Both the position numbers and the translations under genes were made by a program. Shown in pieces: positions 1-6,769 of a stretch of 11,290 bases of DNA. Position 1 is the first letter of the stretch. The number at the start of each line of letters is the position of its first letter. Source of the stretch: Prochlorococcus marinus str. MIT 9215 (lineage in GTDB: Bacteria; Cyanobacteriota; Cyanobacteriia; PCC-6307; Cyanobiaceae); the NCBI GenBank assembly GCA_949486985.1, contig CATBLW010000028.1, positions 1-11,290 on the forward strand. The letters run 5' to 3'. The notes below the pieces were generated by a model that saw only the letters and a program-made list of their open reading frames with translations, ran no database searches and was not told where the DNA came from.

Positions 1-864
1 CAACCAATGCCAATGATCTTCAAGTCTCTGCTGGATTTGCATGATTTTTCCCTTGGCAGCTTCACGGCTTGGTAGCAATGCCACCATCGCTGCGGTTGGT
101 GTCGCGGCGCGATGGTCAGAGACAAGATCGGCAACTGTGAGATCGTCTTCGTGTCCTATTCCTGTCACCACCGGGATCGGGAAGGTTGCGAGTTCGCGGC
201 ACAACCCTTCGTCGTCGAACAGCATCAGGTCTTCTCTATTGCCACCCCCTCTGGCCAGCACGATGGCATCAAGTTCTAGGCGTTGATGCTGGCTTGCAAG
301 TCTTTTCAGCACCGATTGAACGTGTATGGCTACATCACCTTGAACAGGGATTGGAATGATCAGCAGCCTGGTAATAGGCCATCGCTCTTTTGCAGTGCGC
401 AGCATGTCTGCTAACGCGGAACTTGGCACGCTTGTGAGGATGGCGATCACGCCAGGGTGCGAAGGCAATGCTCGTTGTCTTGCCGAATTGATCAACCCCT
501 CATGAGCCAAGAGGTTTCTTACCAGCTCAAACTGTCGCAGCACAGTCGATAGGCTTGGACGAATGTCGAGAACCTGAACGGACAAACTTGCACGAGTTGC
601 CCAGAAATTCAGCTTGCCGACGACTGTGACTCCATCACCTTCTGCGGGTCTGTAGGACATCTTCTGCAGTTGCGATGCCCAAACGACAGCCGAGATGCTG
701 GCGTCCCCGTCGGAAAGCGTTAGCCAGAGATGCCCTTTCTTGACCTGAGGTTTGGACACAGAGGCTTGCACCAGAAAGCGAGGTGCAAACCCTCTCTCCA
801 GCAACGTACCAATGGCCACGTTGAGTTCGCGTACCGAATAGTTCGGGAGAGATTCACTTGCCAA
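1..864 (-). CDS. xseA: Exodeoxyribonuclease VII large subunit, 5' part (cut by the left edge)
   Basis: XseA is the catalytic large subunit of exonuclease VII, which degrades single-stranded DNA from either end in the cytoplasm during repair; it works with several copies of XseB. The first 288 residues are present. Residues about 8-105 look like the N-terminal OB-fold (YSVRELN, a GHLWLTLSDGDASISAVVW stretch). The nuclease domain follows, with the family motifs ARGGGNREDL (204-213), PVVTGIGHEDD (231-241) and DHRAATPTAAM (250-260). The remaining catalytic domain and C-terminal helices lie beyond the window. The start is TTG at 864-862: an in-frame TGA lies 19 codons upstream and no ATG or GTG lies between. 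The start overlaps the last 11 bases of the 58-residue gene upstream, which fits translational coupling. The identity is seen from motifs; the exact start is inferred. Confidence 0.93.
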   Translation of the reverse strand, partial: MASESLPNYSVRELNVAIGTLLERGFAPRFLVQASVSKPQVKKGHLWLTLSDGDASISAVVWASQLQKMSYRPAEGDGVTVVGKLNFWATRASLSVQVLDIRPSLSTVLRQFELVRNLLAHEGLINSARQRALPSHPGVIAILTSVPSSALADMLRTAKERWPITRLLIIPIPVQGDVAIHVQSVLKRLASQHQRLELDAIVLARGGGNREDLMLFDDEGLCRELATFPIPVVTGIGHEDDLTVADLVSDHRAATPTAAMVALLPSREAAKGKIMQIQQRLEDHWHWL

Positions 865-1030
865 GGCGCCGGTATGCCATCCACCAGTAGATGCTGATCG
901 CCAAACTCAGGCCTGCAAGTATTTGCCCCCAGGCATGGTCAAGTTGCGTTGTGGCGATTGTGAAAATCAGCAGTGCGCTGCTGATCAACCGTGCTCCGTC
1001 GCGCTGATTGTTGACAAAGAAACGGGGCAA
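854..1030 (-). CDS. Small two-span membrane protein, unknown function
   Basis: A 58-residue protein that I cannot assign to a named family. It begins PRFFVNNQRDGARL, then has two hydrophobic segments, about residues 16-29 (ISSALLIFTIATTQ) and 35-53 (GQILAGLSLAISIYWWMAY), and ends RRLGK. The TTG start has an AGGA Shine-Dalgarno at 1039-1042 with an 8-base spacer. The frame stays open upstream to a TGA near 1090, and that part also reads plausibly as protein (RPFWIDIRIRT), but it has no ATG, GTG or TTG. The true N-terminus could therefore be longer with an unusual start, or the gene may have lost its original start. It sits 103 bases after the hli gene and overlaps xseA by 11 bases, so co-transcription with xseA is likely. 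The basis is an open frame with membrane-protein composition and tight packing, not homology. Confidence 0.6.
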   Translation of the reverse strand: MPRFFVNNQRDGARLISSALLIFTIATTQLDHAWGQILAGLSLAISIYWWMAYRRLGK

Positions 1031-1038
1031 GGTTCTGA

Positions 1039-1042
1039 TCCT
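1039..1042 (-). promoter_or_regulatory. Shine-Dalgarno AGGA deciding the TTG start at 1030
   Basis: On the minus strand AGGA lies 8 bases before the TTG. This is the only start codon with a ribosome-binding match in this frame, and it supports the 58-residue reading over a longer one. Confidence 0.45.
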
Positions 1043-1133
1043 GATGTCTATCCAGAATGGCCTATCGCTACGGGCATTCTTCTTGGCGCATTGTGGCTTT
1101 CAACGATTGGCCTGAATGCCTGAACAAGGCAAG

Positions 1134-1280
1134 TCAGCCCAAGCCTATTTGGGTGAAAATGCTTTGGCCGGTAATCAGTTCGGTGCTGAGGCCAATCAGA
1201 ATGCCTGCCATCGCTAGACGACCGTTCCAGGTCTCGGCGAAGTTGACGAACCCGAAGCGGGGTTGAACGTTGTCAGACAT
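1134..1280 (-). CDS. hli: High-light-inducible (Hli/Scp) one-helix chlorophyll-binding protein
   Basis: A 48-residue one-helix relative of plant light-harvesting proteins. Hli proteins sit in the thylakoid membrane, bind chlorophyll and carotenoid, and protect photosystem assembly and chlorophyll turnover under high light and other stress. The diagnostic motif is clear: FAETWNGRLAMAGILIG at residues 14-30, with Glu16, Asn19 and Arg21 of the ExxNxR chlorophyll-binding pattern. A short hydrophobic tail (LITGQSIFTQIGLG) follows and is typical of the short Hli type in marine picocyanobacteria. The start is ATG at 1280; no strong Shine-Dalgarno is visible. It lies 89 bases after hrpB and 103 bases before the 58-residue gene. 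Hli genes are usually stress-induced from their own promoters, but I could not point to one in the 89-base gap. Confidence 0.95.
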   Translation of the reverse strand: MSDNVQPRFGFVNFAETWNGRLAMAGILIGLSTELITGQSIFTQIGLG

Positions 1281-1369
1281 GGGCAGAGATTGGGCTTGTT
1301 TAACGTAACAAAGGTTGGAGAAGCCTTGACTGGGGAAGCTTTTACAGACGTTTCTTCTTCGCTCTGATC

Positions 1370-3994
1370 TTAGCCCTTGCCTGGATTCTTTTCGCCGTTG
1401 CGTTGTTTTGTCTTGGCTGTGGCTATGGCTTCAATTGGGTTGGCTGGCCAGGGATGCTTCGGGTAGCGCCCACGCATGTCTCGCCGAACATCCTGATAGC
1501 TGCCTCGCCAGAAGCTGGCGAGATCTTTGGTCCGTTGAAGCGCTCTTCCGGCTGGAGATAGTAGTTCGATCGTTACCGGTAGTGTGCCGGCCAAGATTGA
1601 CGGTCCTTTGTCGCAGCCGAACATTTCTTGAAGCTTGATCGAAAGCGTTGCTTCACCATCGTTGTAGATGATCTTCGCTTCTCGCCCTGAGGGGACCTGC
1701 AGCTTTTCGGGCAGCAGCAGATCGAGTTTCTGCCGCATGTCCCAAGAGAGATCACCCCAAAGAGCTTCCAAAAGCTCTACCTCTTTCAGTTCATCCCAGC
1801 TCAAGCAACCGAGCAGGAAGTTCCCCAGCCAGTTTTCTGGTTCGTTCGTCAGGTGCTTGATGTCACGAGCTGGCCAAGGGCGGCCGAGATGTTGGTGAGC
1901 TAATTCCAGCCGCTGGCGCAGTTGGCTGCTCTGCTGCCCCCAAGGGAGTGGCCCTAGACCTTGATTTCGCAAGGCTTCGAGCAGCAAGTCTCGGCAGAGC
2001 TCTGGCTTGGGTTTCGGTAGCCGCTGCTTCTTGATGAGAAGTTCTCCCAGCTTGCAAAGCCTTTCCGCTTGAATTCGGGAGGTCCTTTCATCCCAGCGGA
2101 CTACATCGCTCCATTCGCCATCGCTTTGGCCGAGGGCCTCCACCCAGTTCATCGAGAGTGGCAGTGCTAGTTGGATCAGCGTGTTGGCTTGGCCTAGATC
2201 GACTCTTGCGACGGCTAGAGCGGCTGCTCCACTGATCGGGTCATGTTGATGAAGAATGGCTCCTCGGCCTTGCCTTAAGAGATAGTTGCCCGGTTGCTCA
2301 GGTCGTTCTAGTGCTAACCATTCAGGGAAGGCCATGGCAACAAGTTGTGCTGCAAGCGCATCTTCTGGAAGTTGCTGTTCTGGTTGGTTGATGTCTTGAT
2401 GGTTCTCCTGTATGGCTTTGAGTTGGCGCAGAAGTTGGCGGCTGAGCTGGCGTATCTGTTCAAGACGCTTTCTGGGGGCTTGCTGTTTGCCAGGTTGCTT
2501 TTGGCGCAAAACCTGAAGGCGTGTTCCTAGGTCACAGCCAAAATCCTTGTTATTGAGAAGATCGCGCTCGCTCAGTAGGGCTGCTAAATCTGCTCCAAGG
2601 GTTGCGCAGCCCCATGCTTGGGCTTGCAGCAAAAGTATCCCGAGCCTGGGGTGAACCCCGAGTTTGGATAGTTGTCGCCCACTGGATTTGAGCTTGCCTT
2701 CCTGGTCAAGAACATTCAGGTTTATGAGTTGCTGCTGGCCTTTTTTGAGTGAGGCTTGGGAAGGCGGATCAAGCCATGGCAATTGGTCTCCGAGGCCAGC
2801 CCCCCAGGCCGCAAGCTCGAGTACAACAGGCTGAGGATCAGCTCTCAGCAATTCTGGTGAATCATGGTCTGGTCGTCGTTGTTGTTCCGCTGGTGACCAG
2901 AGCCTGACGCAATGACCAGGTGCTTGGCGCCCGGCCCGACCGCGGCGTTGGTTGGCGCTCGACCAACTGCTGGGGACTGTGATCAGTCCCTCCATGCCAG
3001 TGTTGGCATCAAAGCGACTTTGTCGACTAAGACCGCTATCAATAACGAGGAGTACCCCTTCCAGGGTGAGAGAACTCTCTGCGATCGAACTGGCCAATAC
3101 GATTTTCCCTTGCCAAGGCGCTTGCGCCCTATTGAGAGCATGCGCTTGCTTCTCCAGGGGTTGTTGACCGTGCAGGCAAGCAATCTCCCAATCCTTAATC
3201 ACTGCGCTGGTCGCTAAAAGTTCTTGGGTTCGTTCGATTTCTCTGAGGCCTGGAAGAAACACCAACACAGTTGGTTTTGGCGCAGCTGGTTGAGAGTCAG
3301 ATGCTCTTAAGGCCTTGGTAGGAGCATCGGCGGTGAGAGTTGTTTCGATCAGCGGCAGCGCATGGTCTTCGATGGCCCGCCTGACCTGAAGCGGCAACGT
3401 CTCGCCAGGTCGAGCTGGCTGATGATTGGTCGTTACGGGGAAGGCCTTGCCGTCGCTCTTGAGGAGGGTTGCTTCAGGTAGGCGATCTTGGAGATCAAGC
3501 AGGTTGAGTGTCGCCGACATCAGGAGCAGCCTTAGCTCCGGATTCAGTAATGTCCTCGCCTCTCGCAGCAGAGCAAGGGCGATGTCGGCATCTCGCCGTC
3601 GTTCGTGAAATTCATCAAAAATGACGCAATCCACGCCTTCGAGGGCAGGATCGTTCTGCAGACGCCTTAGGAATAAGCCGTCTGTAATCACCTCTAGCTG
3701 AGTGTCTTTTGAGCGTCGTTGCTCATGCCTTACGGAGAAGCCGACACGTTGACCAATCGGCTCGTTGAGGTTGTTGGCTAGCCGGGTTGCGGCTGCTTTT
3801 GCCGCCAACCGCCTTGGCTCCAACATCAGAATTCGACCACTCAGAGGCTGATGGCCTTTGATTTCACCGAGTAGAGCGAGGGGGACTCTGGTTGTTTTTC
3901 CGGCTCCTGGTGGTGCTTGAAGTAGCACCGTCGCTCCAAGGGATAGCGCTTCTGATAGCTGCGGTAGCAGCGCATCAATCGGGAAGGCTCCCAA
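1370..3994 (-). CDS. hrpB: ATP-dependent DEAH-box helicase HrpB
   Basis: An 874-residue superfamily 2 helicase of the HrpB type, a bacterial DEAH/RHA-like protein thought to act on RNA in the cytoplasm; its cellular role is poorly defined. Motifs are in order: Walker A PPGAGKTT (28-35), EPRRLAAKAAA (59-69), DEFH Walker B (127-130), SAT motif III (160-162), LVFLPGLREIE (244-254) and motif VI QRRGRAGR (349-356). The C-terminal HrpB domain is recognised by SPAGRALQRTKDLASFW and GRYPKHPWP near the end. The length is slightly above the E. coli protein (about 810-825), partly from a low-complexity insert around 219-241. The start is TTG at 3994-3992. The frame is open upstream to 4135 with no ATG, GTG or TTG, and the family normally begins close to this residue. 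It follows a 34-residue gene by 11 bases. Confidence 0.95.
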   Translation of the reverse strand: MGAFPIDALLPQLSEALSLGATVLLQAPPGAGKTTRVPLALLGEIKGHQPLSGRILMLEPRRLAAKAAATRLANNLNEPIGQRVGFSVRHEQRRSKDTQLEVITDGLFLRRLQNDPALEGVDCVIFDEFHERRRDADIALALLREARTLLNPELRLLLMSATLNLLDLQDRLPEATLLKSDGKAFPVTTNHQPARPGETLPLQVRRAIEDHALPLIETTLTADAPTKALRASDSQPAAPKPTVLVFLPGLREIERTQELLATSAVIKDWEIACLHGQQPLEKQAHALNRAQAPWQGKIVLASSIAESSLTLEGVLLVIDSGLSRQSRFDANTGMEGLITVPSSWSSANQRRGRAGRQAPGHCVRLWSPAEQQRRPDHDSPELLRADPQPVVLELAAWGAGLGDQLPWLDPPSQASLKKGQQQLINLNVLDQEGKLKSSGRQLSKLGVHPRLGILLLQAQAWGCATLGADLAALLSERDLLNNKDFGCDLGTRLQVLRQKQPGKQQAPRKRLEQIRQLSRQLLRQLKAIQENHQDINQPEQQLPEDALAAQLVAMAFPEWLALERPEQPGNYLLRQGRGAILHQHDPISGAAALAVARVDLGQANTLIQLALPLSMNWVEALGQSDGEWSDVVRWDERTSRIQAERLCKLGELLIKKQRLPKPKPELCRDLLLEALRNQGLGPLPWGQQSSQLRQRLELAHQHLGRPWPARDIKHLTNEPENWLGNFLLGCLSWDELKEVELLEALWGDLSWDMRQKLDLLLPEKLQVPSGREAKIIYNDGEATLSIKLQEMFGCDKGPSILAGTLPVTIELLSPAGRALQRTKDLASFWRGSYQDVRRDMRGRYPKHPWPANPIEAIATAKTKQRNGEKNPGKG

Positions 3995-4005
3995 GTTTTC
4001 AATCG

Positions 4006-4110
4006 TCAGCTGAACAGATTGAGTAAGGCCACCAAAAGGAGACTGCTCAAGATGCCAATCGCAGCCAAAAGCCTTACCAGGGGCCCTGTCGAAAGCCGAG
4101 CGCTGGTCAT
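4006..4110 (-). CDS. Single-span membrane mini-protein (34 residues), unknown function
   Basis: A tiny frame that is not recognised as any named photosystem or NDH small subunit. It begins MTSARLSTGPLVR and continues into one long hydrophobic segment, about residues 11-33 (LLAAIGILSSLLLVALLNLF), ending in Ser. The ATG at 4110 has AAGG at 4118-4121 with a 7-base spacer, a good ribosome site for this genome. Its stop lies 11 bases before the hrpB TTG, so the two could be co-transcribed and coupled. A short cytoplasmic N-terminus with Arg5 and Arg13 and a single helix would fit a membrane-complex subunit, but this is inference. The hrpB frame is also open across this stretch, so the coding assignment is not certain. 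Confidence 0.5.
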   Translation of the reverse strand: MTSARLSTGPLVRLLAAIGILSSLLLVALLNLFS

Positions 4111-4117
4111 TTGGAAA

Positions 4118-4121
4118 CCTT
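4118..4121 (-). promoter_or_regulatory. Shine-Dalgarno AAGG for the 34-residue gene
   Basis: AAGG with a 7-base spacer before ATG at 4110 on the minus strand. It is one of the main reasons to accept the mini-protein. Confidence 0.45.
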
Positions 4122-4190
4122 AAGGGCTGGGATTCTTATGGTCTAATCCTTCGCTGACTTCAATCCTTTAGTTGTTTGCACGGCTTCATA

Positions 4191-4215
4191 TCCCTGGTGA
4201 TTAGCGCACCAGGGA
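4191..4215 (-). terminator. Perfect 9-bp hairpin after the 127-residue gene
   Basis: TCCCTGGTG (4191-4199) pairs perfectly with CACCAGGGA (4207-4215) around a 7-base loop. It starts 15 bases after the minus-strand stop codon. No T-run follows on the minus strand, so it is at best an atypical terminator or an mRNA 3'-end stabiliser. One arm belongs to the short tandem repeat described at 4199-4243. Confidence 0.4.
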
Positions 4216-4243
4216 TTCGCGCAACCAGGATTAGCGCACGTGG
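4199..4243. repeat. Three imperfect copies of a 15-16 bp unit
   Basis: On the plus strand the copies are GATTAGCGCACCAGG (4199-4213), GATTCGCGCAACCAGG (4214-4229) and GATTAGCGCACGTGG (4229-4243). The third copy contains the stop codon and the last two sense codons of the minus-strand gene, so the duplication appears to have grown out of the gene's 3' end. Confidence 0.7.
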
Positions 4244-4614
4244 CGAGCTCCATCGACGGGGTGGTAGTCCTCGCCAGTGAGTTCTTCGTAGACGACGGCT
4301 GGCAAGCCTGTCTCAAACATGGTTTGAAGAGCTTCCTTGAGATAAGGATTCCAGCCTCCGGTGCTCACGTCTCCGTGACGGACTGTCCAGTCCCAGGTCC
4401 CCTGTAAGTCTCTTGGAATCCGTCCCTCCCTGTCTCGTCTGGCAACGAGATCAAGTGATTCAACCAATCCAACTTGGATGGGTTGTTTGCCATAAGCAGG
4501 CGTGAGGCTGAGCTCGAGCCTTACGGGATCTTCCTTCACCATCCTCAGTCGAAACCTTGGAGGCAACTTCAGAGCCTTCAACACTGCTGCAACGATGCGC
4601 GTTCTTTGATCCAA
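4231..4614 (-). CDS. Conserved-looking cyanobacterial protein, unknown function
   Basis: A 127-residue soluble protein with no family I can name. It reads as a compact, ordered domain: DQRTRIVAAVLKALKLPPRF, then VKEDPVRLELSL, a charged middle (LVARRDREGRIPRDLQGTWDW), and a C-terminal part with GGWNPYLKEALQTMFETGLP and YEELTGEDYHPVDG. There is no signal peptide or membrane segment. I chose TTG at 4614 because a strong GGGGAGG ribosome site at 4620-4626 lies 5 bases before it. Another TTG at 4638 would add eight residues (ESKGEALL) but would place this ribosome site inside the gene. It sits downstream of the DUF2973-like gene by 57 bases, probably in one transcript. A hairpin and short repeats follow the stop. 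Position in a run of housekeeping genes suggests vertical inheritance, which is inference. Confidence 0.8.
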   Translation of the reverse strand: MDQRTRIVAAVLKALKLPPRFRLRMVKEDPVRLELSLTPAYGKQPIQVGLVESLDLVARRDREGRIPRDLQGTWDWTVRHGDVSTGGWNPYLKEALQTMFETGLPAVVYEELTGEDYHPVDGARHVR

Positions 4615-4619
4615 CAGGG

Positions 4620-4626
4620 CCTCCCC
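4620..4626 (-). promoter_or_regulatory. Strong Shine-Dalgarno GGGGAGG deciding the TTG start at 4614
   Basis: This is the strongest ribosome-binding match in the left block, 5 bases before TTG. It argues against the longer TTG start at 4638. Confidence 0.6.
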
Positions 4627-4671
4627 TTTTGATTCCAATCAAGTGCCGCCCTTGGACACTGTTTAACCAAT

Positions 4672-4947
4672 TTATTCAGTAGAGGTATCGGCTGACTGGG
4701 GAGGCTCATTGTCGCCTGAAAATCGAACCGTCAGCAATTCTTCATTTGTGAGGCGGCCTTCTTGGTCGAGAAGCTCAGGATGAACGGTGAGGCGGCCGGT
4801 TCTGTCGCCTTGTGAAATGTTGCGATTGGCTGGCTCTTGATTTGGCAAAGGAGCGTGGCCGAAGCCCTTAGCCATCAACCTAAAGGCCTGCCAGAGCAGG
4901 ATGAGTGAGCCAATGCCATAGATAAACGGGAAGAGGTTTCTCAACAT
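4672..4947 (-). CDS. DUF2973-like single-span membrane protein
   Basis: A 91-residue protein. Residues about 4-25 (NLFPFIYGIGSLILLWQAFR) form one N-terminal membrane helix. The soluble tail carries VHPELLDQEGRLTNEELLTVRF (about 55-76), which matches my memory of the cyanobacterial DUF2973 pattern, in which a 'HPELLD..G.....LL..R' motif follows a single helix. No biochemical role is known to me for the family. The tail end (SGDNEPPQSADTSTE) is probably disordered. The start is ATG at 4947; the upstream sequence shows no clear ribosome site. It is the first gene of the minus-strand block and lies divergent from the HtrA gene across a 354-base gap. Confidence 0.8.
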   Translation of the reverse strand: MLRNLFPFIYGIGSLILLWQAFRLMAKGFGHAPLPNQEPANRNISQGDRTGRLTVHPELLDQEGRLTNEELLTVRFSGDNEPPQSADTSTE

Positions 4948-5036
4948 GGCTGCGAGATGGTTCGGTGCTGGAAGTGATTAGCGGGATGCCAATTCATCGT
5001 GCTCACTGCTTGCTCTTTAAGGGCTATGCCCATATC

Positions 5037-5052
5037 CAAGCCGAAAGGCTTG
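5037..5052. other. Hairpin CAAGCC-GAAA-GGCTTG with GNRA-type loop
   Basis: A perfect 6-bp stem closed by GAAA when read on the plus strand. GNRA loops are common in structured RNA, so this could belong to a 5' leader or a small RNA ahead of the HtrA gene. No T-run follows, so it is not an ordinary terminator. Confidence 0.35.
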
Positions 5053-5177
5053 AATGCGTTGGTTCAGATTTTAGAAAGACAAGCCCCGGAAACTGACGCT
5101 CCATGATTCGTTGCAATAGTTAGTTGAATGACCATCGCTTCATTTCAGTTCAGTGCCGGGATGAGGATCCATCCACT

Positions 5178-5207
5178 GCCTGCTCAGTTAATGAAAGGCC
5201 TGCTCAG
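5178..5207. repeat. Direct repeat GCCTGCTCAG, 20-bp period
   Basis: Two exact 10-base copies (5178-5187 and 5198-5207) separated by 10 bases, about 100 bases before the HtrA start codon. It could be a pair of regulator sites or a chance duplication. Confidence 0.4.
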
Positions 5208-5301
5208 CTGCATTCAGTCACAGCTTTGACTGGAATTTGATTGTGGTTCCACTGACTGGCTGTTTAGCTTCAGAACCATTGAATGGTCTTGCTGAACTGC
5301 T

Positions 5302-6489
5302 ATGGCTGCGTTGTTGAATAAATCTGCCCCTGTCTTGGCAGGCTCCTTTCTGGGATCCAGTTTGGACATCTTTTGCCGCAAGAGTTTTCTCATTGGCATG
5401 GGACTCTTGGGTTTGCCCCTGATGCCAGCAGTTGTGCCGGGCGCATTAGAGGCTGCTCCTGTTGCGGCAGAGCTATCGCGTCAATCTTTTGTCGCGGAAG
5501 CGGTTGTTCAAACTGGACCTGCGGTTGTAACGCTTGAGACGCAACGCACTGTCAGTTTTGGCAATCGAGGAGGGCTCCCTCCCGGGCTATTGAAGGATCC
5601 ATTTTTTCAACGCTTTTTTGGCTTGCCTGGGACGGTTTCACCACGATCGCGAATTGAGCGAGGCCAGGGTAGTGGTGTGATTTTTGCGGCTGATGGTTTG
5701 GTGCTGACCAACGCCCATGTTGTGGAGAAGAGCGATCAACTGATGGTTGGATTGCCTGATGGGCGAAGAGTTCCTGCTCGACTCGTGGGCAAGGACTCTC
5801 TGACTGACCTCGCTGTTGTGCGTCTTGAAGGATCGGGACCATGGCCAACAGCTCCTCTTGGCGATTCCGATCAGTTGCAGGTTGGTGATTGGGCTATCGC
5901 AGTTGGCAACCCTTTTGGGCTTGAAAATACTGTGACTCTAGGAATTATCAGCAATCTGAACCGCAATGTTTCCCAGCTGGGGATTTCCGGCAAAAGGTTG
6001 GATTTGATTCAGACCGATGCTGCGATTAACCCAGGAAATTCTGGAGGACCTTTGCTCAATGCCAATGGTGAGGTGGTTGGTATCAACACACTCGTGCGCT
6101 CTGGTCCTGGCGCAGGGTTGGGGTTTGCCATCCCGATCAATCGGGCTAGAACGATTGCCAAGCAATTGGTGGAAAGCGGGCGAGCGAGCCATCCCATGGT
6201 GGGGATTGGTCTTTCGCCAGTGCCTTCGACTAGCCCTGGCTCCGCGCTTTCACCTGGAGCCGTGATTCGCTCTGTGGTGCCGAAGGGACCTGCCGCTCGA
6301 GGGGGCCTAAAAGTTGACGATGTGATCCTTGTCGTCGGAGGACGTTCGATTTCAGGGCCTGCGGATGTTGTCACGGCTATTGATCGGCATGGCGTGGGAC
6401 AACCTCTCCTGCTTGAAGTTATGCGTGGCGGTCAACGAATGGAGATTTCTGTCACGCCAGTGGATATGACGACCATGCAGGCGCATTGA
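5302..6489 (+). CDS. htrA: HtrA/Deg-family serine protease with one PDZ domain
   Basis: A 395-residue trypsin-like protease that degrades or refolds damaged proteins in the cell envelope; cyanobacteria carry several paralogues (HtrA, HhoA, HhoB), and I cannot say which one this is. The catalytic triad is intact: His139 in TNAHVV, Asp169 in SLTDLAVVR and Ser247 in NPGNSGGP. A hydrophobic segment at about 29-50 (FLIGMGLLGLPLMPAVVPGA) acts as signal peptide or anchor after an unusually long 28-residue N-terminal part, so export to the periplasm or thylakoid lumen side is likely. The family-typical DPFFQRFFG lies at 99-107. One PDZ domain occupies about 298-388 (SVVPKGPAARGGLKVDDVIL). The ATG at 5302 is two codons after an in-frame TGA, so the start cannot lie further upstream. 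No clear Shine-Dalgarno is present. Confidence 0.95.
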   Translation: MAALLNKSAPVLAGSFLGSSLDIFCRKSFLIGMGLLGLPLMPAVVPGALEAAPVAAELSRQSFVAEAVVQTGPAVVTLETQRTVSFGNRGGLPPGLLKDPFFQRFFGLPGTVSPRSRIERGQGSGVIFAADGLVLTNAHVVEKSDQLMVGLPDGRRVPARLVGKDSLTDLAVVRLEGSGPWPTAPLGDSDQLQVGDWAIAVGNPFGLENTVTLGIISNLNRNVSQLGISGKRLDLIQTDAAINPGNSGGPLLNANGEVVGINTLVRSGPGAGLGFAIPINRARTIAKQLVESGRASHPMVGIGLSPVPSTSPGSALSPGAVIRSVVPKGPAARGGLKVDDVILVVGGRSISGPADVVTAIDRHGVGQPLLLEVMRGGQRMEISVTPVDMTTMQAH

Positions 6490-6769
6490 CTGTTTTTTGC
6501 TCTCCGGTCTGTTCCTTTTAAGGCCGTTCTCAATCTCCGTTCTCAATCTCCGCTCTCAATCAACGAATCGAAAACTTCTCTATGAGGCCAGTTGCCATGG
6601 CGCCTCTCTATGTGCTTCCTACTGAATGGCTCCTTTCATTGATCAGCAGGATGAAGCCGAAATAACCACACGCTGCCTTGATTGATGTTCAGGGCTCTCT
6701 CAGCTCCTTAAACGTGAAGATCAATCAGGCACTAACACTGGTTCCAATGGAGCAATCGGTGGCACCCAT
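6490..6769. other. 280-base convergent intergenic region
   Basis: The gap lies between the 3' ends of the HtrA gene (plus) and the 62-residue gene (minus). A T-run (TGTTTTTTG) follows the HtrA stop, but only a 4-bp stem (ATGC/GCAT) precedes it, so any terminator is weak. The gap holds 13-bp tandem repeats (6525-6563) and an inverted repeat TGATTGAT/ATCAATCA (6679-6686 and 6720-6727) with a 33-base loop. A 27-residue frame (6582-6665, plus) has no support. Confidence 0.5.
6525..6563. repeat. 13-bp tandem repeat, about three copies
   Basis: CGTTCTCAATCTC occurs twice exactly (6525-6537 and 6538-6550), followed by a diverged copy CGCTCTCAATCAA (6551-6563). It is intergenic, just after the HtrA gene. 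Confidence 0.8.

Larger units (their letters stand above)
4948..5301. other. 354-base divergent intergenic region
   Basis: This gap should hold the promoters of the DUF2973-like gene (minus) and the HtrA gene (plus). I see no convincing -35/-10 pair. It contains a 6-bp hairpin with a GAAA loop (5037-5052) and a direct repeat GCCTGCTCAG (5178-5187 and 5198-5207). A 33-residue frame (5128-5229, plus) has no coding support. There is no tRNA. Confidence 0.6.

Noticed and set aside
2912..3217. 100-residue frame on the plus strand inside hrpB
   Set aside because: It lies opposite conserved helicase motifs of hrpB and reads as antisense of them; shadow frame.
5128..5229. 33-residue frame ahead of the HtrA gene (plus strand)
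   Set aside because: It has no ribosome site, no hydrophobic or conserved-looking segment, and covers the direct repeat; chance frame.
5552..5848. 98-residue frame on the minus strand inside the HtrA gene
   Set aside because: It is antisense to the catalytic His/Asp region and has no start signal; shadow frame.
6470..6497. Rho-independent terminator after the HtrA gene
   Set aside because: A T-run is present but the preceding stem is only 4 bp (ATGC/GCAT), too weak to call.
6582..6665. 27-residue frame in the gap after the HtrA gene (plus strand)
   Set aside because: No Shine-Dalgarno and no recognisable composition; it lies next to slippage-type repeats.
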